DNA of 43,389 bases from Terriglobia bacterium (GTDB lineage Bacteria > Acidobacteriota > Terriglobia > Acidiferrales > UBA7541), in assembly GCA_020073375.1 (NCBI GenBank), contig JAIQFG010000042.1, positions 1 through 43,389 on the forward strand. The letters are read 5' to 3'. The first letter of the stretch is position 1. Every line of letters begins with the position of its first letter. The notes beneath the pieces were generated by a model. That model saw only the letters and a list, made by a program, of their open reading frames with translations, was not told the DNA's origin and searched no databases. Shown one piece after another: positions 34,332-42,700 of the stretch. The position numbers and the translations under genes are program-made.

Positions 34332-36035
34332 ATGCATCGGTTTGCTTGGAAAATTTTCGCGCTCGGCGCGCTTCTGATTGTCGCCTTTGGCGCGGCAACC
34401 CTTTGTGCGCAACAGGCCGCGCCGGATCTGATCTTATCCAACGGGAAAATCATTACCGTCGATCAGCGCTTCACGATCGCGCAGGCGGTCGCCGTGCGCG
34501 GCGAGCGCATCGTCGCGGTGGGCAGCAATCAGGAAATCGGCGCGCTCGCGGGTCCCAAGACCAGGAAAATCGATCTCAAGGGCAAGTCCGTGATTCCCGG
34601 CCTGATCGACAACCACATGCACCTGCTGCGAGCGGGCACAACCTGGACGCGTGAACTCCGGCTCGATGGCATCGAATCGCGCAAGCAGGCGCTCGACATG
34701 CTGAGCGCGCGAGCGAAGGCGGTGGGCCCTGGAGAATGGATCTATACGATAGGAGGGTGGGCGCACCAGCAGTTCGCGGACGATCCCAAACCGTTCACGC
34801 GCGAGGAACTGGACAAGGTCGCGCCGAACAATCCCGTGGCGCTGCAGGAATCCTACTACCAGACGTTTCTCAATACCCGCGGCATGCAGGCCTTGGGCAT
34901 CACCGACATATCGGCCGACCCCGCCGATTTGTTGAAAGGATCGATCAAGCGTGACGCCTCCGGAAACGCGACGGGCCTGGTGGGCAGCGACATGCCCGCC
35001 GTGCGCCCCGTGGTCGCCAAGCTGCCGAAGGTTCCGGCGGATCAGGTCGAGGCCAGCAGTCTTGCCTTAATAAAGGATATGAACCGCTCGGGTCTCACCT
35101 CGTTCGGCGTTCCGGGATGCGATCCCGACCTGCTGTCCATGTATCGCAAATGGGAAAGCCAGAACCAGCTCAATGTCCGTGTGTATTGCATCGACGGCGT
35201 GGGCGGCGGCAGCCCCGAGCAAGTGGACAAAAATCTGTCGCAGATCAGCAAAATCAAATTATTTCAGGGCGATGAGTACATCGACCAGATATTTTTTGGC
35301 GAGGGAGTCTACGGCCCGCTTAGCGACCCGATGTTCCTGGTGAAATCCAATCCCAAACCGGAGGACCTTGCGCAATGGCGCCGGATCGCCATGGAAGTCG
35401 CCAAGTCGGGGCTGCCCTTGCACGTCCATGTGTCCCTGACGAACACGATTGACGCGTTCCTGGATCAGGTCGAGGCCGTCAACAAGGAATATCCCATCCA
35501 CAACCTGCGCTGGGTGTTTGCGCACGTCACGCAGCTGAACGAAGCGGAACTCGACCGCATGAAAAAACTGAACATGTACGCCGCCGTGCATCCGTGGACG
35601 GTCATCAATGGAGGAATCTTTCACGAAATTTACGGCGACCAGGCCTTCGACATGCCGAATCTGAAGACCATCCAGGACAGCGGAATCGTCTGGGGCTTCG
35701 GCAGCGACGGCAGCGCGGCCAACCAGTACCGCCCTTTCTTCACGCTGGGATTTGCAGTGACGGGAAAAATGGTGGGCGGCATGAAGGTCATTCGCGGCAC
35801 GATCAGCCGCGAGGACGCTTTGATCGCCTACACGCGCAACAACGCTTTCCTGGTTTTTCAGGAAGACAATCTGGGTTCGATCCAGCCGGGCAAGCTGGCC
35901 GATTTGCTGGTGCTCGACCGCGATTACCTGACCGTTCCCGCCGATCAAATCAAGGAAATCAAGCCGGTGATCACCATGGTGGGAGGCAGAATCGTGTACG
36001 ACGCCGGCGCTCAGACTGCTTCGATGACGAAGTAA
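34332..36035 (+). CDS. Secreted amidohydrolase, YtcJ-like (Amidohydro_3)
   Basis: 567 residues from ATG 34332 with GGGAGGAAGCC upstream. A signal peptide (about 4-26, cleavage near LCAQQ) is followed by the amidohydrolase fold. The early beta-sandwich shows ILSNGKIITVDQ and AVAVRGERIVAVGS. The metal-binding HxH is in LIDNHMHLLR (His95, His97), later motifs are LHVHVS and FAHVTQ, and the C-terminal catalytic Asp region is GFGSDGSAANQ; the ending is the usual GKLADLLVLDRD...IKPVITMVGGRIVYDA. Family members hydrolyse amides, ureas or cyclic imides with divalent metals; substrate unknown. The signal sequence places it in the periplasm or outside, which is unusual for a YtcJ type but seen in Acidobacteriota and other polymer degraders. 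Confidence 0.85.
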   Translation: MHRFAWKIFALGALLIVAFGAATLCAQQAAPDLILSNGKIITVDQRFTIAQAVAVRGERIVAVGSNQEIGALAGPKTRKIDLKGKSVIPGLIDNHMHLLRAGTTWTRELRLDGIESRKQALDMLSARAKAVGPGEWIYTIGGWAHQQFADDPKPFTREELDKVAPNNPVALQESYYQTFLNTRGMQALGITDISADPADLLKGSIKRDASGNATGLVGSDMPAVRPVVAKLPKVPADQVEASSLALIKDMNRSGLTSFGVPGCDPDLLSMYRKWESQNQLNVRVYCIDGVGGGSPEQVDKNLSQISKIKLFQGDEYIDQIFFGEGVYGPLSDPMFLVKSNPKPEDLAQWRRIAMEVAKSGLPLHVHVSLTNTIDAFLDQVEAVNKEYPIHNLRWVFAHVTQLNEAELDRMKKLNMYAAVHPWTVINGGIFHEIYGDQAFDMPNLKTIQDSGIVWGFGSDGSAANQYRPFFTLGFAVTGKMVGGMKVIRGTISREDALIAYTRNNAFLVFQEDNLGSIQPGKLADLLVLDRDYLTVPADQIKEIKPVITMVGGRIVYDAGAQTASMTK

Positions 36036-36070
36036 ATCTGATTCAATTTGCGTAAGAGGAAATGGAAAAA

Positions 36071-36108
36071 GAAAACGCCGCGGGCTCAAAATAGCCCGCG
36101 GCGTTTTC
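36071..36108. terminator. Perfect bidirectional terminator
   Basis: GAAAACGCCGCGGGC - TCAAAATA - GCCCGCGGCGTTTTC: a perfect 15-base stem with an eight-base loop, AAAA/TTTT at the stem base. It lies between the amidohydrolase stop (36035) and the stop of the convergent cytochrome gene (36132), and would terminate both. Confidence 0.85.
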
Positions 36109-36131
36109 ATTGCACTGGAGAAGAACCAGAT

Positions 36132-37316
36132 TCACTTTGCCGGCGCCGGAGCAGGTGGCGCTGGCGGAGGCTGAGGTTTCGATTCCGGCTTCACGAACTT
36201 GCTGTCATCAAGCGGCGCATTATCTTGAACTTTCTCTATCCGAATTGTCGCCCGCGATGCAGTAGCGCCAAGTGGAATCCCGGGGATGGAACGAACCACG
36301 AATGGAATCTTGACCCCGCTGCCCGTATCCCGGTAATCGTCATATTCCACTTCGAACGGACTTCTGCCCACCACAGTCGGCAGGCTTGTGATCTTCCGCA
36401 AGAGAAGTCCCGTCTGCGTGTCAAAGTACAGGGTCTCGGGCGTATCGTCGGGTAGCGTGCCGGTGACCGCGTAGGCGTCGTGGTCATTCACCTTTTCGAC
36501 TGCGGTAACCTCCAGCTTGGTATATTCCTTCTTGATGTTCAAAGCTTCATAGAAGTCCGCGCTGCGTTTATAGACCGGCTGCGCCAACTGTGCCGCCGGA
36601 GCGACCACGCCCCTGACATTTTGCGCCCACGCGACGGTGCCATCAAATCCATCTTCTATTGTGGCCTTGCCCGTATTCGTGACGTTCAGCCTCAGATTCG
36701 GCGCCTTCAGATAAATCTCGCCTCGCGCAGGCGCCTCGGTCGTGCCTCCAGGTCCCGTCGGGATAGTAAGCGTGGCGGTGATCAACCGGCTGGTAATTTT
36801 GCGAATGGCCGCCTCGCCGCCAAGCGCCTGGATGTACTTGTCAATGATTTCATCCGCAGATGGATAAGTCGGCTTCATAGGGTGCCAATCCCCGTCGTAC
36901 GGGGGGAACTTAACGGTCGTAGCAGGCAGAACCAGGGTGGCCACTGGATCGGGGCTGCCGCGATGGCAGGTGTAGCAGGTCACCATCTGCTTCCCCTCAA
37001 AATTATTCTTGTTGAGAGCCATCATCATGATCATCATCTTTCGCGCAGTTGCCTTGGGCTTCAAATCGTCTTTTTCCCATTTGTCCACGATATGGCAAAA
37101 GCCGCAGGTCACGCCGAGGTCTCCCTCGAGCATATGCATTGCCGGATTCAACTGATTAGCCGGCAAATTTTTGAGAACCCGGATGTTTTTGAACTGCTGC
37201 TTGGCGGTCTTCACTTTTGGACTGGGCGGTTGCTGCGCTCCCGCAACAAGCGACAATGCGAAAATAAACCCCAGGACCGCAACGGACGTGCGCACAACGT
37301 GACGAGCATTACCCAT
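36132..37316 (-). CDS. Diheme cytochrome (reaction-centre-cytochrome-like) fused to an outer-membrane lipoprotein-sorting-like domain
   Basis: 394 residues. The ATG at 37316 has AGGAGAGG about nine bases upstream and opens the signal peptide (MGNARHVVRTSVAVLGFIFA, cleavage near AGAQQ). The longer frame from 37466 runs through a repeat region and is rejected. Residues 40-120 hold two CxxCH sites (71-75 and 114-118) with NPAMHMLEG and RKMMIMMMALN as Met-rich ligand helices, like the tetrahaem photosynthetic reaction-centre cytochrome family in a two-haem form, here in a non-phototroph context. After about residue 150 there is a LolA-like/outer-membrane-lipoprotein-sorting domain (ALGGEAAIRKITSRLITATL...DTQTGLLLRKI). 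A Pro/Ala-rich tail ends it. It is periplasmic; partner unknown. Confidence 0.82.
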   Translation of the reverse strand: MGNARHVVRTSVAVLGFIFALSLVAGAQQPPSPKVKTAKQQFKNIRVLKNLPANQLNPAMHMLEGDLGVTCGFCHIVDKWEKDDLKPKATARKMMIMMMALNKNNFEGKQMVTCYTCHRGSPDPVATLVLPATTVKFPPYDGDWHPMKPTYPSADEIIDKYIQALGGEAAIRKITSRLITATLTIPTGPGGTTEAPARGEIYLKAPNLRLNVTNTGKATIEDGFDGTVAWAQNVRGVVAPAAQLAQPVYKRSADFYEALNIKKEYTKLEVTAVEKVNDHDAYAVTGTLPDDTPETLYFDTQTGLLLRKITSLPTVVGRSPFEVEYDDYRDTGSGVKIPFVVRSIPGIPLGATASRATIRIEKVQDNAPLDDSKFVKPESKPQPPPAPPAPAPAK

Positions 37317-37650
37317 GGGCGATACCTCTCCTGTGAATTCGGGGCGTTGATCAGTCTCGCGGCGGGCAGCATACGTGTGCAAACCTCTAATTTCAACGTG
37401 AATCGGAATGTCGGATTTGTAGCGCCAGCATCCCGCCGGCTGTTTTCCGTTTCGCGAAATGGACACAATGCCGGCAAGATGCCGGCGCTACGGGAGAGAG
37501 CTGACGCGCCGGTTCACTCGCTCATGATCGGCGGTGGGCTGGCATTCGGGCACGAATTGCAAATCTACCGGTCACGCAGTCATCTGTCACGCAGTCATCT
37601 TGACACCTCATCGGTCGCGGTGTAATTTGCGATCCAGTGAGGGTGTGCAA
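37317..37650. other. Intergenic region with a REP-like inverted pair
   Basis: The region between the divergent cytochrome and DUF6152 genes. Apart from the repeat at 37419-37491 and a small tandem repeat (CAGTCATCT-type at about 37571-37600), no gene is supported. Confidence 0.5.
37419..37491. repeat. REP-like inverted repeat
   Basis: GTAGCGCCAGCATCCCGCCGGC (37419-37440) is mirrored with three differences by GCCGGCAAGATGCCGGCGCTAC (37470-37491), with 29 bases between. The GTAGCGCCGGCAT...GCCGGC form is a widely scattered intergenic palindrome in several high-GC phyla, translated by chance as 'AGKMPALR'. Confidence 0.6.
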
Positions 37651-38115
37651 GTGAACCGCCAGCGGCGATATTCACGGGTGACTGGAGTTTTTTGGCGCCT
37701 GCTTCTGGTGCTTTTGAGCCTTTCCGGCGCAGCACGCGCGCACCATGGCGTGGCCGCCTACGACTATTCCAAAACGGTCGTCGCAAAAAACGTGACCGTC
37801 ACCCAATGGGATTGGGTGAATCCGCACTGCAAAATTCACTTTGACGTAACCGACGACCGGCACAACGTGCAGCACTGGAGCGTGGAAATGCACCCGCCCG
37901 AGGCCCTGATCGAGCACGGCTGGACCCGCCAGTCCCTCCGCGCCGGAGACGTGATTTCCCTTTCGTTCCGGCCCGCGAAGGATTTTTCCGCGGCTGGACT
38001 CCTGGTGGACGTGACCCTGCCGAACGGATTCCAGCTAGTGCAAAACCTGCTGGTGCTGCCTGTGGGCAAAACGTATTCCATGAACGAATGGGCCAATTTC
38101 ATCGCACGGAAGTGA
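37651..38115 (+). CDS. Secreted DUF6152 protein, copy 1
   Basis: 154 residues from a GTG at 37651 with GAGGG upstream; the frame from 37534 runs across the repeat region and is not used. Signal about 11-30 (GVFWRLLLVLLSLSGAARA), then HHGVAAYD and the DUF6152 core QWDWVNPHCKIHFDV, WSVEMHPPEALIEHGWTRQSL and GDVISLSFRPAKD. The conserved H-H at the mature N-terminus and N-P-H are typical; function unknown. Homologues recur beside secreted lipoprotein-like genes and TonB receptors in Acidobacteriota. Confidence 0.82.
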   Translation: MNRQRRYSRVTGVFWRLLLVLLSLSGAARAHHGVAAYDYSKTVVAKNVTVTQWDWVNPHCKIHFDVTDDRHNVQHWSVEMHPPEALIEHGWTRQSLRAGDVISLSFRPAKDFSAAGLLVDVTLPNGFQLVQNLLVLPVGKTYSMNEWANFIARK

Positions 38116-38183
38116 TCTCACGTTACCGTTTCATTTTAGCCTCGCCGAACAGCCGGCAAGCGTTCGCAAGGTTCATCGAAAGG

Positions 38184-39023
38184 CTATTTTTTCGCGGGCG
38201 CCGTAGTTGACTTCTCTACCGACTCGTTAAATTCGTTGTTCTCGCGGACCGAGCAAGGCCACACTTCCCTCGCAAAATCCTTGGCGCTTGCCACGGTTCT
38301 GGTCGGATAGCTCCACGTAGCGGAATACGCGCCCGGATCGTCGATGGCAATCCCCATTTCCAATTTGTCCGGGCCCAGCCGCCGGAATTTTTCGATCACG
38401 TGCAGCTTTTCCGAATGCGGGCGCCCAGTCGAATCCAGCCACGTCTTGTCGTTGAATCCGATGGAGTCCACAACGAACGTGTCCTTCCCTTCATACCGGC
38501 CGATCGATTCGCCCATGTAAGAAGGATCGGGATCGTCTGAATGCTTGCGGTTCAGCCACACCACGCGCCACACGACGCCGTATTCGTAGAGGATGTAAAC
38601 GGCTTCCGGCGTCTGCACAAATTTGAATTTGGACGGGCTGTTATAAATTCGCGGAACTCCGTACAGCTCGCAGTAGAGGATGTTGGGGTCGGTGGAACTG
38701 TCAAACGTCGCGCGGGGCCCGCTCGGCGGGCGCTCCGCGAGTAGTTTCTTCATGGCCCAGGGCTGATACGGCACGCCGTCCGCCGGAGTTCCGGCATCCT
38801 GCATGGTCCCCTTGGGACTGAGCATATAAGGACCGGCGGGTTGCGCAGCGCCCGCGGCCGGAACCGCTGCTCCGAGATTTCCCCAAACCCCGGAGAGGTC
38901 CACGTGGTCGCTGCCTGTATTCTTGGCGGACCCGGATGGCGCAGCGGCCTGAGCGCGCAAAACCGGCGCAATTGCCAGCCCCGCAAATAAAAAACAAGCA
39001 GAAAGCCCCAGGCGGTCCCGCAT
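38184..39023 (-). CDS. Conserved secreted protein found with DUF6152
   Basis: About 279 residues. ATG 39023 with GGGAGGA eight bases upstream gives a signal peptide (MRDRLGLSACFLFAGLAIAP, cleavage near LRAQA); an ATG at 39047 overlaps the upstream stop (ATGA). The later sequence, with CELYGVPRIY, VYILYEYG, DDPDPSYMGESIGRYEGKDTFVVDSIGFNDKTWLDSTGRPHSE and AIDDPGAY, matches a well conserved but uncharacterised secreted family. It is translationally close to the DUF6152 gene just upstream. Function unknown. Confidence 0.78.
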   Translation of the reverse strand: MRDRLGLSACFLFAGLAIAPVLRAQAAAPSGSAKNTGSDHVDLSGVWGNLGAAVPAAGAAQPAGPYMLSPKGTMQDAGTPADGVPYQPWAMKKLLAERPPSGPRATFDSSTDPNILYCELYGVPRIYNSPSKFKFVQTPEAVYILYEYGVVWRVVWLNRKHSDDPDPSYMGESIGRYEGKDTFVVDSIGFNDKTWLDSTGRPHSEKLHVIEKFRRLGPDKLEMGIAIDDPGAYSATWSYPTRTVASAKDFAREVWPCSVRENNEFNESVEKSTTAPAKK

Positions 39024-39043
39024 CTTGAGATTCCTCCCGGCGT

Positions 39044-39424
39044 TCATGCGCGATTCTCGAGTTGCTTGCCGTCCTCCAGAACAACCTTGATCAAAATGCC
39101 GCGTGGCGCGCCGTTTTTCGCTCCGTGAAAGTGCAAGGTCACATGATCGCCGGCGTTCAGCGAGTGTCTGGTCCAGCCGATCTCCACGAGGCGGCTCGGC
39201 GGGCCGCATTCGACCACCCACTCCTGCGTGGCACCGCCGGCATCGACGACGTTCAACGCGATTCGCCCATGCGGATTGGTCCACTCGAACTGCGTGATGG
39301 TTCCCTTCAGCACGGTGTCCTTATCCATGTCATAGCCCGAGGCGCCGTGGTGCGCAAGCACGGGAGTGGAAACCAGGAGCAGGGCGCTTGCCAGCACAAA
39401 AACGGCGAACAATCCGATGCGCAT
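39044..39424 (-). CDS. Secreted DUF6152 protein, copy 2
   Basis: 126 residues from ATG 39424 with CGAGG upstream. Signal about 1-24 (LFAVFVLASALLLVSTPVLA), then HHGASGYDMDKD, FEWTNPHGRIAL, WVVECGPPSRLVEIGWTRHSL and GDHVTLHFHGAKNG. It is the same family as copy 1 at 37651 on the opposite strand, and its stop overlaps the ATG at 39047 of the next gene by four bases. Function unknown. Confidence 0.82.
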   Translation of the reverse strand: MRIGLFAVFVLASALLLVSTPVLAHHGASGYDMDKDTVLKGTITQFEWTNPHGRIALNVVDAGGATQEWVVECGPPSRLVEIGWTRHSLNAGDHVTLHFHGAKNGAPRGILIKVVLEDGKQLENRA

Positions 39425-39748
39425 GTGGAACCTCGTTCGGTGGAGGTGAAAGTCGATGAAAGCGATATCGCTCCGAATTTTTTGCGATGTCTATAACACA
39501 CGCCGAAACCGGGAGCAATCGAATTTTGCGTTGCAAAATTCAAGCCGCTTTGCCGCGCGACCGCGAAACGCACGTCCTCACGCATTTCTCCCTGAGTTTT
39601 TGAAATCCCCAGGCGCATCGCCTCGCCGATCGTACCTGCCGAGGCCACTTTCTTCTTGACAATTATTTGGCTGAGTGGTTACATCCCCGCACATTGGGCC
39701 ATCCAGAGGTATTCAAAGCCGTACTCAACTAGCTGCCTAGGGGGGATT
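39425..39748. other. Intergenic region before receptor 3
   Basis: It holds a predicted promoter at 39656-39684 and otherwise no gene. A minus-strand frame here (39307-39648) is a shadow. Confidence 0.5.
39656..39684 (+). promoter_or_regulatory. Predicted sigma-70 promoter of receptor 3
   Basis: TTGACA (39656-39661), a 17-base spacer, TTACAT (39679-39684). The -35 is perfect and the -10 weak. It leaves a leader of about 58 bases before the ATG at 39749, preceded by a GGGGGG ribosome-binding site. Confidence 0.5.
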
Positions 39749-42700
39749 ATGCGGAGTATACCCGCTCTTCGAGCAATCGTCCTGCGCACGATTCTTTTTT
39801 CCGTAATCGCACTGTTGATTTCCTCGGCCTGTACGTATGCCCAGACCGTTACAGGAACAATCAGCGGGACAGTGCTGGATCCTTCCGGCGCCGTCGTCCC
39901 CAACGCGGAAGTCTCCGTCACCAACCAGGAAACCAGCGTCGTGCGTACCACCACGGGCACTGCGGATGGCTTGTACAGCGTTCCCTCCCTTCTCCCCGGC
40001 AGGTACACGGTCCAGGTAAAGGCCCAAGGCTTCAATACGGCCCAAGTTCAGAATGTCGTGGTCAACGTCGGAACCGAGACCCGCAGTGACCTGCACCTGG
40101 AAGTCGGCACCACGAACCAGGCCATCACCGTGACCGAATCGATTCCCACGGTTGAGACGACCAGCACGGATGTCTCCCAGGTCATGAGCCAGGATCTGAT
40201 CAAGATCATCCCCCTCAACGCCCGCGATTTGCAGCAGCTGTCGGTGATCCAGCCCGGCGTTCAACAGACTTTTACGAGTTCCTTCGGAAAGCAAGTGTCC
40301 GTGGGCGGCGACCGCGTGGCCAATAACCGGTTTCTACAGGAAGGCATCGACCTGACCTGGACGTTTCGCACTTCCCCGGTCAGCCTGGCCAGCAACATCC
40401 TGATGGGCGCGGATGCGGTGAAGGAATTTAAGGTGATCAGCGAAAATCCACCGGTGGAATACGGCGAGCTGTCGGGCGGGATCACCAGCACGACGTTCAA
40501 GTCCGGAACCAATCTTTTCCACGGGACGCTGTTTGAGTATTACCGCAACAGCGCCTTCGATGCGCGCAACTTCTTCGACGGGCCCGTCATTCCTCCTCTT
40601 CACCGGCACCAATACGGCGGACAGGTTGGCGGACCAATCCAGAAGGATAAGACATTCTTTTTCGCGGATTATGAATCGCTGCGGTCGGACGCGGCTGCGT
40701 CGTTTGTGGCACCCGTTCCAAGCTTTCTAAGCAGAACGGCGGTAAGGGACCCAGCACAACCGATTTCGGCGACGAATTTTACGACTGATCCGATCATCCG
40801 ACAAATCTTTTTCGGGGCCACAGCGGCCGGCGGGGCTGTTGACTCAAGAACCCCACTTTTACCCGCATGTAACGATGGAAAGTACGCAACTGCGGGCGTA
40901 GGTTCGACATGTAATTTCAACAGTACTCCGAACCAGGCCGTCCGCGAGAATTACGGCGTGATCAAGATCGACCACAGTTTCGGCGCCAAGGACTCCCTGT
41001 CGGGAAGTTACAACATCGACCAGTCCACCGAATTCGAGCCGACGCAGTTGGCCATTACGGCGGATGACGTGTACATGCGGCGCCAGGTCTTTTCGCTGCA
41101 GGAAACCCACATTTTTTCTCCCAGTATCGTCAACACGTTCCGTGGCGGCGTCCAGCGCATCAACTACGCTGGAAACCTGGATATCTTCACCTCCGCGACA
41201 ATCGATCCGCGGCTGTATGTGAACGCGAACCCCGCCATCGTTCACCAGAGTCCTTTCCCGCAAATTCCCGCGATCACTATCCCTGGGGTTACGAATATTG
41301 GCGCCCCCGCGCTGGGATTCAATTATGTGCCCCGCTACATTGGGTATACGTCGATGAACTTCAGCGATGACGTGAACATCCTTCGCGGAAAGCACGCGTT
41401 CCAGTTTGGCGCCCAGGTCAAGAGGTGGTACGACAACATTGAGAACTACATGTCCACCCCTCGCGGGGCGATCGGTTTCGGCAGTTTTAGCGCGTTTATG
41501 CAAAACTTACCGGCGTCGAGCTTTGCCTGGTGGGTTCAGAACTATACGAACCCCGTCAACGGCCAGACGTACAATTCCACATTCGCGCGCGGCATGCGCC
41601 TGATGTCGTATGGCGTCTATGCCGAGGACACGTACAAGATGAAGCCCAATCTGACCGTGACCTACGGCTTGCGTTGGGAATACGCCACTGCACCCTCCGA
41701 AGAGGCCAACCGCATTTCGAACCTCTACGGCGCCGGTTGCACGGCTTACAACTGCGCTACGCCCACGGTGGGCGCGCCCTGGTACCATCCTCCCAAGAAC
41801 AACTTCGCGCCGCGGGTTGGCATTAACTGGGATCCGTTTGGGAAGGGCAAAACGAGCGTTCGCGCCGGAGCCGGCGTTTTCTTCGCTGAAATGGAAGACG
41901 ACTACTGGTATCCGTCCCTGGCCTCGCAACCTCCGTTCACGGTGGCGGTTTCGCTGCCCAGCGCGGTTAACTTCCCGTTCAACAACCAACCTGGTACCAC
42001 ATTCAGCAACACAGCATGCACGGCGAACTGTTCGAACACTGCCCTCAACAATTTCCTTGCCGCTCCCACAGGTGGCCTCTTCTCCCATGAAACCTATGGC
42101 GGTGCGGAGTTTCCGTATTTCAAGACTCCAACCAAATACGCCTACAACCTGACGATCCAGCAGGAGCTGCCCGGGAAGTTGACGTTCCTGGTTGCCTACG
42201 TGGGATCTCAAGGGCGCCATCAGGGCAGGACGTTCTCCTACCAGGACTTTAACCCGACCACAATTGAGGTGCCGGGCCAGTTGCCGATGGTGAATGGAGT
42301 TCCGATTCCTGGCTCGGTCGTAAATCCGAACTGCACCTCGCCTGGCGCGATCACCTGCTACTACTGGGCAGGCTCGATTCAGACGATCAATACGCTATCG
42401 GGTCCGGTAGCGGGTCCGGGCGCACAAAACGTTAATCTACTTGCGAATCCAGGCGCTGCTTCCTTGGGGGGCACGAATGGTACTGTTAATCTCTCGCCGT
42501 ACGCGACAAACTGCATCCTTCCCGGGGTGCCTACGCCGAAAACCGGCCCGTGCTATAACAACCCCAACTGGGCCAATACCATTACCGGGAACATTACAGA
42601 CGGCAATTCCTACTACAACGCGTTGCAGGTTGTGCTGCAGCGGCCCGTTTCACCGGGTCTGTTTGCGCGATTCAACTACACGTTCGCGGAGTGTATAGCG

